A stretch of 64,000 nucleotides of DNA from an uncultured Flavobacteriaceae bacterium (GTDB lineage Bacteria; Bacteroidota; Bacteroidia; Flavobacteriales; Flavobacteriaceae): assembly GCA_937959395.1 (NCBI GenBank), contig CALGLR010000028.1, positions 1 to 64,000 on the forward strand. The letters are read 5' to 3'. Positions within the stretch are counted from its first letter, which is position 1. Every line of letters begins with the position of its first letter. Both the position numbers and the translations under genes were made by a program. A model generated the notes under the pieces. That model had not been told where the DNA came from. It did no database searches and saw only the letters and a program-made list of their open reading frames with translations. This document shows positions 1 to 8,975 of the stretch, piece by piece.

Positions 1-66
1 TTGCTTAAAATGTAATCGACAACTCTGCTCGTCTGTAAAATGAACTCCAAAAGAAAATATATTCAT
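1..66 (-). mobile_element. N-terminal fragment of an IS1595-like (ISXO2-like) transposase, cut by the window edge
   Basis: An open frame runs leftwards from an ATG at 64-66 off the window edge for 22 codons with no stop. The peptide begins MNIFSFGVHF and continues with TDEQSCRLHFK. The short 'E/Q-SCR-x-HFK' start resembles my recollection of the N-termini of IS1595/ISXO2-family transposases of flavobacteria, in which a zinc ribbon follows. The zinc ribbon and the DDE/DDN catalytic domain lie outside the window, so the assignment rests on a very short match and is tentative. If it is right, an insertion sequence ends in the first 150 bases. Confidence 0.4.
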
Positions 67-386
67 GGTTAACTATTTAAAAATCAATTAAATATACGTA
101 ATTATAATGAAATTAGGGATGTTTACGGACATACAATAATAAAATGCTATTTATACTAATTTATCGAAAAATACAGTTATTTATCGTGTTATTTTCATTC
201 GAAAAAACGCATTACATCTATTTTTTTTACAACTCATAGTAAATACATGCTTTTTTTAGGTTAGAAAAACCTAAACAACTAATTTCAACGTAATTAGAAT
301 TGATTGTTATACACCCTCTTAATTAAACCCTCTATTTAATTGCTATTTTTTGCAAACGAAAAATTAATTAATCAAACATTTATCAA
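67..386. other. Intergenic region between the transposase-like start and the secreted enzyme; possible IS end
   Basis: These 320 bases carry no convincing gene. GGGATGTTTACGGACATAC at 116-134 lies about 50 bases upstream of the transposase-like start and could be the terminal repeat of that element. The partner end is not in the window, so this is a guess. Close to the next gene, a TATTTTTTG at about 344-352 resembles the Bacteroidota -7 box TAnnTTTG with one extra base and may be a weak promoter for the downstream enzyme. The rest is AT-rich sequence without visible repeats. Confidence 0.4.
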
Positions 387-3300
387 ATGAAGACTAAAAT
401 TACCCTCATTTTAGTGACACTGTTTTCCTTGTCACTATTTTCACAAAATCCTAGCGGTGAATTAAAAAGATGGCATAAAATTAGCTTATCTTTTAATGGT
501 CCAAATACTTCTGAAACAGCAAATCCTAATCCTTTTTCAGATTACCGTGTAGATGTTACTTTTACACACCCAGCATCTAATACCACTTATAACGTACCTG
601 GTTTCTATACAGGTTGCGACAATCCAGAAGAAAGCAGTTGTGATTCAGGAAACAAATGGAAAGTAAATTTTGCTCCAGATCAAAAAGGAGATTGGAATTG
701 GTCTGTCTCTTTTAAAACAGGAAGCGATGTCGCAATAAATGGCGGTGGTTCTAGCGGAGGCTTCATGGATGGAGATACTGGTTCATTTACAATAGACGAA
801 TCCAATAAAAGTGGGCGCGATTTTAGAGCCCCAAATAAAGGACGCTTACAATATGTTGGAGAACACTATCTAAGGCATTCTGGAACAGATTCTAATAATC
901 CTAATGGAGATTGGTTTGTAAAAGCTGGAGCAGATGCGCCAGAGAACACACTAGCATACGAAGACTTTGATAACACACCAAATAGAGGTAACAGGAGAAA
1001 AAACTGGACCCCTCACCAACAAGATTACAATGCTAATGAAGCGAGTTCTTATACATGGAAAAACGGGAAAGGAACCGAGCTTTTAGGTGTAGTAAACTAT
1101 TTATCGAGTAAAGGAGTTAATGCTTTTTCTTTTTTAACATTGAGCTTACATGGAGATGATGAAAATGTATTCCCTCATTTACTTAAAGTACCTGTAGCAA
1201 CATACAACGGCTATAATGACGGACAACAATGGAATCAAGGTGTTCATAAAGATCGTTTTGATATTTCAAAAATGGCACAATGGGAACGTATTTTTGAATA
1301 TGCCGATAAAAAAGGGCTGTATATGCACTTTAAGACTATGGAGACTGAAAATGATAATATCATGGACAACAATAATTTTGGAAAGCAGCGTAAATTGTAT
1401 TACAGAGAACTAATAGCTCGATTTGGGCACCATTTGGCTTTAAATTGGAATCTTACTGAAGAAACAACTTTAACAAATGAAGTGGCAAAATCTACCATTA
1501 ATTACATACAAGAAGTAGATCCTTACGATCATAATGTTGTTATCCATACCTATCCAGGTGAACAAGATCAAAGATATAATCCTTTATTAGGAAATAATTC
1601 TGGACTTACTGGAGCTTCTATACAAACTGGTATAGGAAACGTACATAGAGATGTAAAAAGATGGATTGATAAATCTAGAGATGCAGGAAAAAAATGGGTC
1701 GTAGCTAATGATGAACAAGGAAGTGCCCAAATTGGAGTACACAAAGATCCAATTGACATAAAAAAAGTAAGAGATAAAGTACTCTGGGGGACGTTAATGG
1801 CTGGAGGAGCAGGTGTAGAGTATTATTACGGCTACGATACAGATATTACAGATTTAAATGCCCAAGACCATCGATCTAGAGATGTAAAATACACACAAGC
1901 AGGACACGCTTTAAATTTCTTTAATAGCTATTTATTAGAATCACTACCAAATATGGTTTCTTCTGATGGATTAACGGGAAATAATAATGATTATGTTTTA
2001 GCTGAACCTAATAAAGTATATGCTGTTTATTTACAAAATGGTGGTAATACCAATATAAATTTACCAGCGGGCACTTGGCAAGTACAATGGTATAACCCTA
2101 GAACTGGCGGAAATCTTTCTGCATCTACAGTAATAACCAACTCTATTAGTGCACCAAATAACGAAGATTGGGTAGCCTTAATAAAAGGAGAAGCTACAGA
2201 TGATCCAAATGATGATCCAGACTGTAACTCTACAACTTCTGAAGCTGCGCCTTCAAACGATGCTTATTTACAAGGAACTACCTTATTTAATAATGCTGAA
2301 TTAAGAACAGAGAGCGGAAACAGAGTGACTTATCTTAAATTTACCGCTCCTTCTACTACTGAAACAATAACTGCTACAAAACTTAAACTTACTGTAAGTA
2401 CAGATGGAGGTAACGGCACTATTGAAATCTACAAAGGAAGTTCTAATAACTGGAATGAAACCAATCTTTCTAACACTAACAAACCTTCAGAAAACGGTTT
2501 ATTAGGAAGTTTAAATACCAATTACGGAGTTGGCCAAACTTACGAATGGCCTTTAACCGGAATTACTCAAGGTGAGACCATATCATTAATTGTAAAACAA
2601 ACTGGAGGAAATGATGTTTCCTTTTCTTCTAAAGAAGGAAGCAACGCACCTAAACTTGTTTTAGAGTATGGAGATTGCGATGATTGTACTACTTCTGTAA
2701 CAATGAATGCAATAACAGATTTTCCAAACTTCACTATTAATGGGTTTGCAGCTGGCTACATAGATAATAACCGTAATGCAATGGCCATAGACGCAAGCCA
2801 ATACAAAGATGAATTTGCTGCTGCTAGAGGAAGTTTCTCTGGGGATGATGGCGTCTATAATATTACGATGACTTCTTTAAAGGAATTAGACGGTGAGTCA
2901 AGCTATAAATTAAAAATTAATGGCACACTAGTTGGACAATTTCAAAACCCAACGACTACTGTTGATTATGACCCTCATACTTTCACATTTGATAATGTTA
3001 CAGTGGCAGATGGAGATACCATACAAGTTGAATTTGATTCGAATTCTAACGGAACAATTCCTGAAGGAAATGGATTTGCATATTCTAGAGGAAGATGGAC
3101 AAAACTTAAATTTGATTGTACAGATGGTAATGATGATCCTCCTACAGATGACGATTGTCCTGCTCTAGAAATTAATGGAGTCGCTGCTATTGAAGCAGAA
3201 CATTTTCACTCCATGGAACTTACAGATGTTAGAAAATGGTACGTAACCAATCAATCAACAAACAACAACCCAACACCAGATCCAGATCCAAACCATTTCA

Positions 3301-4016
3301 ACGGAGCCAGTTTTGGAGGGTATCTCGAAATTTTACCAGATACAAGAGTAACTGCGAATGACCCATTAACAGAAGGTGTTAATTTCACAAATGTTGCAGG
3401 TAAAATGACTATTGTTAACTACAAAGTGAAATTTCAAACCACTGGTAAATACTTTGTATGGGTTAGAGCATACTCTACTGGTGGAGAAGACAATGGTATA
3501 CATGTAGGTATAGATGGACAATGGCCAAACTCAGGAAAAAGAATGCAATGGTGCGAAGGCAAAAACCAATGGAAGTGGGCGAGCAAGCAAAGAACAGATG
3601 CAAACCATTGTGGCGAGCAGCAAAAAATATTCCTTAATGTTACAACTCCAGGCATTCATACCATTTCTATTTCTATGAGAGAAGATGGTTTCGAAATGGA
3701 TAAAATTGTTCTTAATAAAATATATAATAAACCTAATGGAACTGGACCCGATGAACAACTAGAAAACTGTAACTTGTCAACATCAAGTTATGAATTAAAC
3801 AATGAAATTAAACTTTTCCCTAACCCTGCATATAATAGTGTAACCATTAAGGGTGCTGAAGGAAAAGCTAATATTTACGATTTATATGGACGCAAAATAT
3901 TAAGTGAAATTAATATTAATGATTCCAATAATACCATTAATGTATCAACACTACCTTCTGGTATGTACTTACTAGTCTTTGACGACAATAGAGTTGCAAA
4001 ATTCTTAAAACAATAA
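387..4016 (+). CDS. Secreted multidomain glycoside hydrolase-like protein (DUF5060, TIM-barrel, CBM-like modules, T9SS type A tail)
   Basis: This is a 1209-residue exported protein, probably a polysaccharide-degrading enzyme. Residues 1-20 are a signal peptide ending in FSQ. A DUF5060-like beta-sandwich (about 25-135, with PDQKGDWNW) is followed by a TIM-barrel-like region (about 150-520). The barrel contains NWNLTEE (E358/E359) and a second acidic motif NDEQG (E443), which I infer to be the catalytic pair of a retaining hydrolase. A C-terminal sandwich (about 525-605) resembles the 'putative collagen-binding' domain that often follows such barrels. Next come a CBM96/DNRLR-like module (about 612-765), an unassigned beta module (about 767-911) and a CBM6-like module (about 923-1124). 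The last 75 residues, with LFPNPAYNS and a C-terminal lysine-rich end, are a T9SS type A sorting domain. The substrate cannot be read from the sequence. A hairpin terminator follows directly. Confidence 0.8.
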   Translation: MKTKITLILVTLFSLSLFSQNPSGELKRWHKISLSFNGPNTSETANPNPFSDYRVDVTFTHPASNTTYNVPGFYTGCDNPEESSCDSGNKWKVNFAPDQKGDWNWSVSFKTGSDVAINGGGSSGGFMDGDTGSFTIDESNKSGRDFRAPNKGRLQYVGEHYLRHSGTDSNNPNGDWFVKAGADAPENTLAYEDFDNTPNRGNRRKNWTPHQQDYNANEASSYTWKNGKGTELLGVVNYLSSKGVNAFSFLTLSLHGDDENVFPHLLKVPVATYNGYNDGQQWNQGVHKDRFDISKMAQWERIFEYADKKGLYMHFKTMETENDNIMDNNNFGKQRKLYYRELIARFGHHLALNWNLTEETTLTNEVAKSTINYIQEVDPYDHNVVIHTYPGEQDQRYNPLLGNNSGLTGASIQTGIGNVHRDVKRWIDKSRDAGKKWVVANDEQGSAQIGVHKDPIDIKKVRDKVLWGTLMAGGAGVEYYYGYDTDITDLNAQDHRSRDVKYTQAGHALNFFNSYLLESLPNMVSSDGLTGNNNDYVLAEPNKVYAVYLQNGGNTNINLPAGTWQVQWYNPRTGGNLSASTVITNSISAPNNEDWVALIKGEATDDPNDDPDCNSTTSEAAPSNDAYLQGTTLFNNAELRTESGNRVTYLKFTAPSTTETITATKLKLTVSTDGGNGTIEIYKGSSNNWNETNLSNTNKPSENGLLGSLNTNYGVGQTYEWPLTGITQGETISLIVKQTGGNDVSFSSKEGSNAPKLVLEYGDCDDCTTSVTMNAITDFPNFTINGFAAGYIDNNRNAMAIDASQYKDEFAAARGSFSGDDGVYNITMTSLKELDGESSYKLKINGTLVGQFQNPTTTVDYDPHTFTFDNVTVADGDTIQVEFDSNSNGTIPEGNGFAYSRGRWTKLKFDCTDGNDDPPTDDDCPALEINGVAAIEAEHFHSMELTDVRKWYVTNQSTNNNPTPDPDPNHFNGASFGGYLEILPDTRVTANDPLTEGVNFTNVAGKMTIVNYKVKFQTTGKYFVWVRAYSTGGEDNGIHVGIDGQWPNSGKRMQWCEGKNQWKWASKQRTDANHCGEQQKIFLNVTTPGIHTISISMREDGFEMDKIVLNKIYNKPNGTGPDEQLENCNLSTSSYELNNEIKLFPNPAYNSVTIKGAEGKANIYDLYGRKILSEININDSNNTINVSTLPSGMYLLVFDDNRVAKFLKQ

Positions 4017-4055
4017 ATCAATGAATCATGCTTAGGTTAAATTGATTTTATTAAG

Positions 4056-4090
4056 CCTTACGAAAGCATTATGTCTTTCGTAGGGTTTTT
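4056..4090 (+). terminator. Rho-independent terminator of the secreted enzyme gene
   Basis: An 11-bp stem (4056-4066 paired with 4075-4085, one G-T wobble, eight-base loop) is followed by five T residues. It lies 40 bases after the stop codon. A near copy of the right arm and loop recurs at 4212-4239. Confidence 0.8.
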
Positions 4091-4094
4091 ATAT

Positions 4095-4169
4095 ACAACC
4101 ATCTCAACCTCTAGCATATATTTCTTTGTATTTAATGATCATAGAATTATTAAGACTCTTAAAAAATAA
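4095..4169 (+). pseudogene. Remnant of a duplicated T9SS type A C-terminal tail
   Basis: Frame-consistent translation of 4095-4169 gives TTISTSSIYFF followed by VFNDHRIIKTLKK and a TAA stop. It aligns with the last 25 residues of the preceding enzyme (NVSTLPSGMYLL, then VFDDNRVAKFLKQ, stop), with the LP pair lost. No start codon or upstream coding sequence remains. The sequence after the stop also parallels the sequence after the intact gene: 'aggtt', 'attgatt', then the same hairpin right arm. I infer that a second, neighbouring copy of the gene once existed here and was deleted, leaving its 3' end and terminator. Confidence 0.6.
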
Positions 4170-4207
4170 TAAACCAAGTTTAGGTTCTATTAATTTGATT
4201 GGAAACC

Positions 4208-4240
4208 CCATGAGAGCATTATGTCTTTCGTAGGGTTTTA
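4208..4240 (+). terminator. Second, degenerate copy of the same terminator
   Basis: GCATTATGTCTTTCGTAGGG (4217-4236) followed by TTTTATT is identical in loop and right arm to the terminator at 4056-4090. The left arm (about 4206-4216) has diverged but still allows most pairs. It follows the T9SS tail remnant at 4095-4169 and supports a tandem duplication of gene end plus terminator. It may also block plus-strand transcription into the convergent DUF2797 gene. Confidence 0.55.
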
Positions 4241-4258
4241 TTATGAAAGAAAACGAAC

Positions 4259-5050
4259 TTAAATAGTTAGTCGTACTACAAATCCTTCGTTTCCTCTAAT
4301 GTTACATACTGCATCATCTTCGAAAATTAAATACTGCCCTTTGATACCTTTTAAAACCCCAGTATAGCTCTTTATTTTTCCAAAATTTAAAGATTTAGGC
4401 TTTTCTGGATAATGCAAAACAGGAAATTCTATAATAGTTTCCTCATTATTATCAATAAAATAGCTTTGAGCTTCAGCTGGAATATAACCTTTTAACTTAT
4501 CCTTCCACTCTATTAAATTTTCATCCTCTACATCATTTTTTAGCATTTTCCGCCAATTGGTTTTATCTGCTACATAATCTTTCAATGCTACTTCTGTTAC
4601 TCCTGCCAAATACCTATTTGGAACCTCAACAATCTCAATAGCTTCATGAGCACCTTGATCTATCCATCTTGTAGGCACTTGCGTTTTTCTAGTTACACCT
4701 ACTTTTACATTACTAGAGTTTGCTAAATACACAATATGAGGCTGTAATTGCACACGTTTTTCATATTCTAAATCTCTATCTTCTTTATTTAAATGAGCCG
4801 TACTTAATTCTGGCTTAATAATCCAATCTGCTGCTTGTGGAATATCAAAAAAACAACTCTTGCAAAACCCTTGTCTATAAATAGGTTTATCTAACCCACA
4901 ATTTAAACATTGGTTTTTCACAAAATCAAACTTGAGAGTTTTATTCAATAATTGATTCATATTCAAAAAATCATTTTCAAATATTAAATAATATTGAATA
5001 GGTTTTGAAAACTCAGTTTCCATTTTCCTTAAAACACCTTGGTAGAACAT
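4259..5050 (-). CDS. DUF2797 family protein
   Basis: A 263-residue cytoplasmic protein matching the DUF2797 family by overall layout. An N-terminal beta segment (YQGVLRKMETEF, YYLIFEN) is followed by a four-cysteine zinc-site pattern, CLNC at 48-51 and CKSC at 63-66. A conserved core with VYLANSSNVKVGVTRKTQ and WIDQGAHEA (about 107-135) follows; this resembles a GIY-YIG-like fold, with the YLA/VGVT strands in the expected place. A C-terminal beta module ends the protein. There is no signal peptide. The molecular role of the family is unknown to me; the GIY-YIG likeness suggests nucleic-acid contact but that is inference. It is divergently transcribed from the GH3-family gene with only 43 bases between the starts. 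The first ATG is preferred because family members begin with a similar YxGVL motif. Confidence 0.8.
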   Translation of the reverse strand: MFYQGVLRKMETEFSKPIQYYLIFENDFLNMNQLLNKTLKFDFVKNQCLNCGLDKPIYRQGFCKSCFFDIPQAADWIIKPELSTAHLNKEDRDLEYEKRVQLQPHIVYLANSSNVKVGVTRKTQVPTRWIDQGAHEAIEIVEVPNRYLAGVTEVALKDYVADKTNWRKMLKNDVEDENLIEWKDKLKGYIPAEAQSYFIDNNEETIIEFPVLHYPEKPKSLNFGKIKSYTGVLKGIKGQYLIFEDDAVCNIRGNEGFVVRLTI

Positions 5051-5093
5051 AAAAAAAAGTATTACATTTAAGACTTGTAAAGATAGTACAAAT

Positions 5094-6611
5094 ATGACAA
5101 TCCCTCTAGTTAACTCAATAGCGTCATGGTTCTTAAAAAAACGATTTCATCAAATCGAATTGTTTTTAAAATATCCTAACGAAGTACAGGAGGAATTACT
5201 ATTTAATTTAATTGAAACAGCAAAAGACACTCAAATAGGTAAAGCGTTTGATTTTGCTTCTATTAAGAGTTATAAAACCTTTAGCGAACGTGTTCCAGTT
5301 TCTTCATATGAAGATTATCAAGATAGTATAGAACGGTCTCGATTAGGAGAAAATAATATATTTTGGCCTCGCCCTATTAAATGGTATGCAAAATCTAGTG
5401 GTACAACTAATTCTAAAAGCAAATTTATTCCAGTAAGTACAGAATCTTTAGAAGATTGTCATTATGCAGGTAGTAAAGATTTACTATGCATGTATCTAAA
5501 CAACAATGAAAACTCCCAATTATTTACAGGAAAAGGCTTAAGGCTTGGCGGCAGTAAAGAGCTTTACAAAGAGAACGGAACTATATTTGGAGATTTAAGT
5601 GCTATACTTATAGACAACATGCCTTTTTGGGCTGAATTTAGTAGTACTCCCAGTAACAAAGTCTCTCTAATGAGTGACTGGGAATATAAGATGAAAGCCA
5701 TAATAGAAGAGACCACAAATGAAAATGTAACAAGTTTAGCTGGTGTACCTTCATGGATGCTTGTATTATTAAATTCGGTTTTAGAGCATACTAATAAATC
5801 TAACATTTTGGAAATTTGGCCAAATTTAGAAGCTTATTTTCATGGCGGCATTAGTTTTAATCCTTATGTAGACCAATACAAAGCAATACTCCCAAAAAGC
5901 GATTTTAAATATTACGAAATCTATAATGCCTCTGAAGGTTTTTTCGCTATTCAGGATAGAAACAATTCAAATGAATTACTTCTTATGTTAGATTATGGCA
6001 TTTTCTACGAGTTCATTCCCATGGATACTTATGGTACATCAAAACAAAAAATAATTCGCTTAAGCGATGTTGAAAAAGGCAAGAATTACGCATTATTGAT
6101 TACTACAAATGCAGGTTTATGGCGTTACAAAATTGGAGACACCATTCGTTTTACTTCCACAAACCCATATAGAATAAGGGTTTCTGGCCGAACTAAACAT
6201 CATATAAATGCTTTTGGAGAGGAACTTATTATTGAGAATGCAGAAAACGCATTAAAGAAAGTATGTAAAACAACCGATTCGGAAATTGTTGATTATACGG
6301 CAGCTCCTATTTTTATGAAAGGAAAAGAAAAAGGGGCACATGAATGGTTAATTGAGTTTAAAACACCTCCAAAAGACATTAATCAATTTAATAAACTATT
6401 TGACGACGCATTAAAATCATTAAATTCTGATTATGAAGCAAAGCGTTACAATAATATGACATTAAATAGTCCAAAAATTAATGTCGCTCGGGAGAAATTA
6501 TTTTATGATTGGTTAAAACAAAATAACAAATTAGGTGGTCAACATAAAGTTCCAAGATTATCTAATACAAGAGAATATATTAACCCCCTTTTAGATTTAA
6601 ACAAAAATTAA
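5094..6611 (+). CDS. GH3-family acyl-adenylate-forming enzyme
   Basis: A 505-residue protein of the GH3 family, named after plant auxin-responsive acyl-acid amido synthetases. Such enzymes adenylate a carboxylic acid and transfer the acyl group to an amine or amino acid. The nucleotide-binding motif SSGTT is at 101-105. The conserved fragments FHGGISFNPY (about 256-265), YNASEGFFAIQD (about 278-289) and LWRYKIGDTIRF (about 343-354) are all in the expected order, and RVSGRTKHHINAFGEEL marks the start of the C-terminal lid. Length is typical. There is no signal sequence, so it acts in the cytoplasm. Bacteroidota commonly carry one copy, but the bacterial substrate is not known to me. It starts 43 bases from the divergent DUF2797 gene. 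Confidence 0.85.
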   Translation: MTIPLVNSIASWFLKKRFHQIELFLKYPNEVQEELLFNLIETAKDTQIGKAFDFASIKSYKTFSERVPVSSYEDYQDSIERSRLGENNIFWPRPIKWYAKSSGTTNSKSKFIPVSTESLEDCHYAGSKDLLCMYLNNNENSQLFTGKGLRLGGSKELYKENGTIFGDLSAILIDNMPFWAEFSSTPSNKVSLMSDWEYKMKAIIEETTNENVTSLAGVPSWMLVLLNSVLEHTNKSNILEIWPNLEAYFHGGISFNPYVDQYKAILPKSDFKYYEIYNASEGFFAIQDRNNSNELLLMLDYGIFYEFIPMDTYGTSKQKIIRLSDVEKGKNYALLITTNAGLWRYKIGDTIRFTSTNPYRIRVSGRTKHHINAFGEELIIENAENALKKVCKTTDSEIVDYTAAPIFMKGKEKGAHEWLIEFKTPPKDINQFNKLFDDALKSLNSDYEAKRYNNMTLNSPKINVAREKLFYDWLKQNNKLGGQHKVPRLSNTREYINPLLDLNKN

Positions 6612-6937
6612 GTTTTACCATTCGTCGATTGCAAATCATTCGGGTTCAAGGTTTAATGCCGATTAAGAGCAAAGTGTAGCGTTAAGCGAGCGTTAAGAAA
6701 ATTCCTACAAAAAAAATATGCAATAATTTCGTTAATTCCTTGTTTTTAATTCAATAATTCATTCATTACATCGATTAATTTTGAAAAATTATCATTTTTT
6801 TTGACAAAAATATAAATTATCGACAAAATACATTAATAAAAATTTAACTAAACGAATTTTAGTGCTCTTCATCCAAAAAATTATTATGAAACCATGATAT
6901 TAAACTACTTTCACATCATCAACAAATCATAATAGAT
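6612..6937. other. Intergenic leader upstream of the OmpA/PD40 gene
   Basis: These 326 bases contain no gene. A short direct repeat AGCGTTAAG occurs at 6678-6686 and 6689-6697, separated by two bases. TAATTTTG at 6776-6783 matches the Bacteroidota -7 consensus and would give a leader of about 150 bases for the gene starting at 6938. No clear -33 TTG lies at the right distance. No strong hairpin with a T-run was seen after the GH3-family gene. Confidence 0.45.
6776..6783 (+). promoter_or_regulatory. Candidate -7 box (TAnnTTTG) for the OmpA/PD40 gene
   Basis: TAATTTTG matches the Bacteroidota primary-sigma -7 consensus TAnnTTTG. It is the only exact match I noticed between 6612 and 6937 in this orientation. 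The distance to the start codon is long (154 bases) and the -33 element is not clear, so confidence is low. Confidence 0.35.
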
Positions 6938-8563
6938 ATGAAACGCAGCCTCTTATTAACAGCAAGTATAGTATTATCAAGTATAACTTATGGACAGGGT
7001 CCTAATAGCAACTATGATAATGTAGTAAAAAACCCAGTAGTTAAGACTGGAAACAAAATTGTTACTGGTGAAGAACTAGGAAACAATGGGTTTGAATTCT
7101 CGAAAAACAAACCTGGAAAAAAAGTAAATTCAAAATTTTCTGAATACGGTTCTGGAATGTTTAGAGACAAAATGATTATTGTTTCTTCTAAAAAAATTGG
7201 TGGTTTATCTAAAGTAGATAAAAACACTAATGAAGCTTACAAAACTTTATTTTGTTCAGATATAGAGAAAGATGGTTCTTTAAAATTGCCATTACTTTTC
7301 TCTAGAATGCTTAATACTAAAAATGCAAATGAAGCTCAGGTTTCTTTCTCTCCAGATGAGCATACTATCTATTTCACAAGAAGCACAAAAGACGATTCTA
7401 AAGTGTACGAATTACGTAAAGCGACCTTAGAGAAAAAATCTCACGGTAACTGGACTAATGAAGTTGTATTAGATATAAATAAAGCAGGATACTCAATAGA
7501 AAGCCCATTTGTAAGCCCAGACGGAAAAGAATTACTTTTCTCTTCTAATATGTCAGGCACTCTTGGTGGTTATGATTTATTTATTGCACCTATTAAAGAA
7601 GACGGTACTTTAGGAACTCCAAAAAATTTAGGAGACACTGTTAATACTAGTTTAAATGAAAACTATCCTTCATTGTCTAAAGATGGTAGAACATTGTTTT
7701 TTGCTTCTCAAGGCCATATTAACATGGGAGGATATGATGTATTTAAAAGTAATATTAGAAATAAAAATTTCGAAACTCCAGTAAATTTAGGTAATACAGT
7801 AAACACAAAAGCAGATGAGGTTGCTTTATTCTTCACATCAGATGAAAAAGGATATGTCTCTTCTAATAAAGCTGCTGGAGAAGGCGGGTTTAATATCGCT
7901 AAATTTGATTACAATATGGTTAGGCAAAATGTAAAAGGAATTGTTTTAGATGAAATAACTCAAATCCCTTTACCAAATGCAGATGTTATATTATACGATA
8001 TTGAAGGAAAAGAAATAGAAAGAACAACAACTAAGGCAGATGGTTCATATGATTTCATTGTCTTACCAAATGAAAACTATTCTATAAGAACTAAAAAAGA
8101 TGGTTTTGTTGAAAATGCTTTTGATTTTGTAGCAGATAAAGGAGATAATAGAACCTATAAAAAAGATCTAATTCTTAAATCTACTGAAGCTATCATAGTT
8201 AAAAAAGAAGACAAATTATTTATCTCTGTAGAAAACGTCTACTTCGATTATGATAAAGCAGACATTAAGCGTGAATCTTTTATTGCTCTAAACAAAGTAT
8301 TAGCAGTATTGAAAGCTAACAAAAACATGAAAATTGAAATTAACGCACATACAGATAGCCAAGGTAACAATGATTATAACTTTAAATTATCTGGTAAACG
8401 TGCAGAAGCTGCTAGACAATATTTAATTGAAAATGGTATTAACGCAAACAGATTAATTTCTCAAGGTTTTGGTGAAACACAACCGCTAATTAACTGTGAA
8501 GACAAATGTACAGAAGAGCAACACCAGTCTAACAGACGTATAGAATTTATAATCCTTAACTAA
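6938..8563 (+). CDS. OmpA-family protein with PD40 beta-propeller repeats and a CarboxypepD_reg domain
   Basis: A 541-residue envelope protein with a signal peptide (residues 1-19, ending TYG). WD40-like PD40 repeats occupy about 130-330, with motifs such as SFSPDEHTIYF, SPDGKELLFSS and SLSKDGRTLFF. A carboxypeptidase-regulatory-like beta-sandwich follows at about 331-405 (NVKGIVLDE, then PLPNADVILYD). The C-terminal OmpA domain (about 430-541) has YFDYDKADI, NAHTDSQG and LSGKRAEAAR, the peptidoglycan-binding signature. The order PD40 - CRD - OmpA resembles T9SS PorE-type proteins and the many OmpA partners of PorP/SprF proteins, but no TPR segment is present. I infer that it ties an outer-membrane or secretion complex to the cell wall. 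It stands alone, followed by a strong terminator. Confidence 0.85.
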   Translation: MKRSLLLTASIVLSSITYGQGPNSNYDNVVKNPVVKTGNKIVTGEELGNNGFEFSKNKPGKKVNSKFSEYGSGMFRDKMIIVSSKKIGGLSKVDKNTNEAYKTLFCSDIEKDGSLKLPLLFSRMLNTKNANEAQVSFSPDEHTIYFTRSTKDDSKVYELRKATLEKKSHGNWTNEVVLDINKAGYSIESPFVSPDGKELLFSSNMSGTLGGYDLFIAPIKEDGTLGTPKNLGDTVNTSLNENYPSLSKDGRTLFFASQGHINMGGYDVFKSNIRNKNFETPVNLGNTVNTKADEVALFFTSDEKGYVSSNKAAGEGGFNIAKFDYNMVRQNVKGIVLDEITQIPLPNADVILYDIEGKEIERTTTKADGSYDFIVLPNENYSIRTKKDGFVENAFDFVADKGDNRTYKKDLILKSTEAIIVKKEDKLFISVENVYFDYDKADIKRESFIALNKVLAVLKANKNMKIEINAHTDSQGNNDYNFKLSGKRAEAARQYLIENGINANRLISQGFGETQPLINCEDKCTEEQHQSNRRIEFIILN

Positions 8564-8975
8564 TAATTAATATAAGTATAGTTCCCTTAGGCATGAAAAT
8601 ACTATTATATTAATTAATCCATAATAAAAAATCCGTACTTAATTGTACGGATTTTTTTGTTTTTATAATAAGGAAGGCCTTGTACTAATAATAATAGCTA
8701 CTTAGTAGTTTTACATGTAAACACTAACTTTTAATGTTGCGACTTACAATTTCACTTAGTTAAAAAAAGTACATCATTCTGAACAGTTTCTATATCTATA
8801 AAATGTTTTTTTGTTAATGATTATTTTACTTAGAAAGTATTGAAACTTTTTACAGATGAATGCTGTTAAATTTATAAAAAATCATAATGTTCTCAACGAT
8901 ATATGTGATTATAGCTTTTCTTAATTAACCAAGAAATCTTTGTATCTTGATAAAATAAAACAACTCAATTTTGTT
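8564..8975. other. Intergenic region between the OmpA/PD40 gene and the propeller lipoprotein
   Basis: Apart from the terminator at 8626-8658, I see no gene, repeat or exact TAnnTTTG box in these 412 bases. The last 36 bases (8940-8975) are open in the frame of the next gene but do not look like coding sequence for a lipoprotein N-terminus. Confidence 0.5.
8626..8658 (+). terminator. Rho-independent terminator after the OmpA/PD40 gene
   Basis: A nine-base perfect stem, AATCCGTAC (8630-8638) paired with GTACGGATT (8645-8653), with a six-base loop, is flanked by A and T runs. It lies about 65 bases after the stop codon. Confidence 0.85.
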
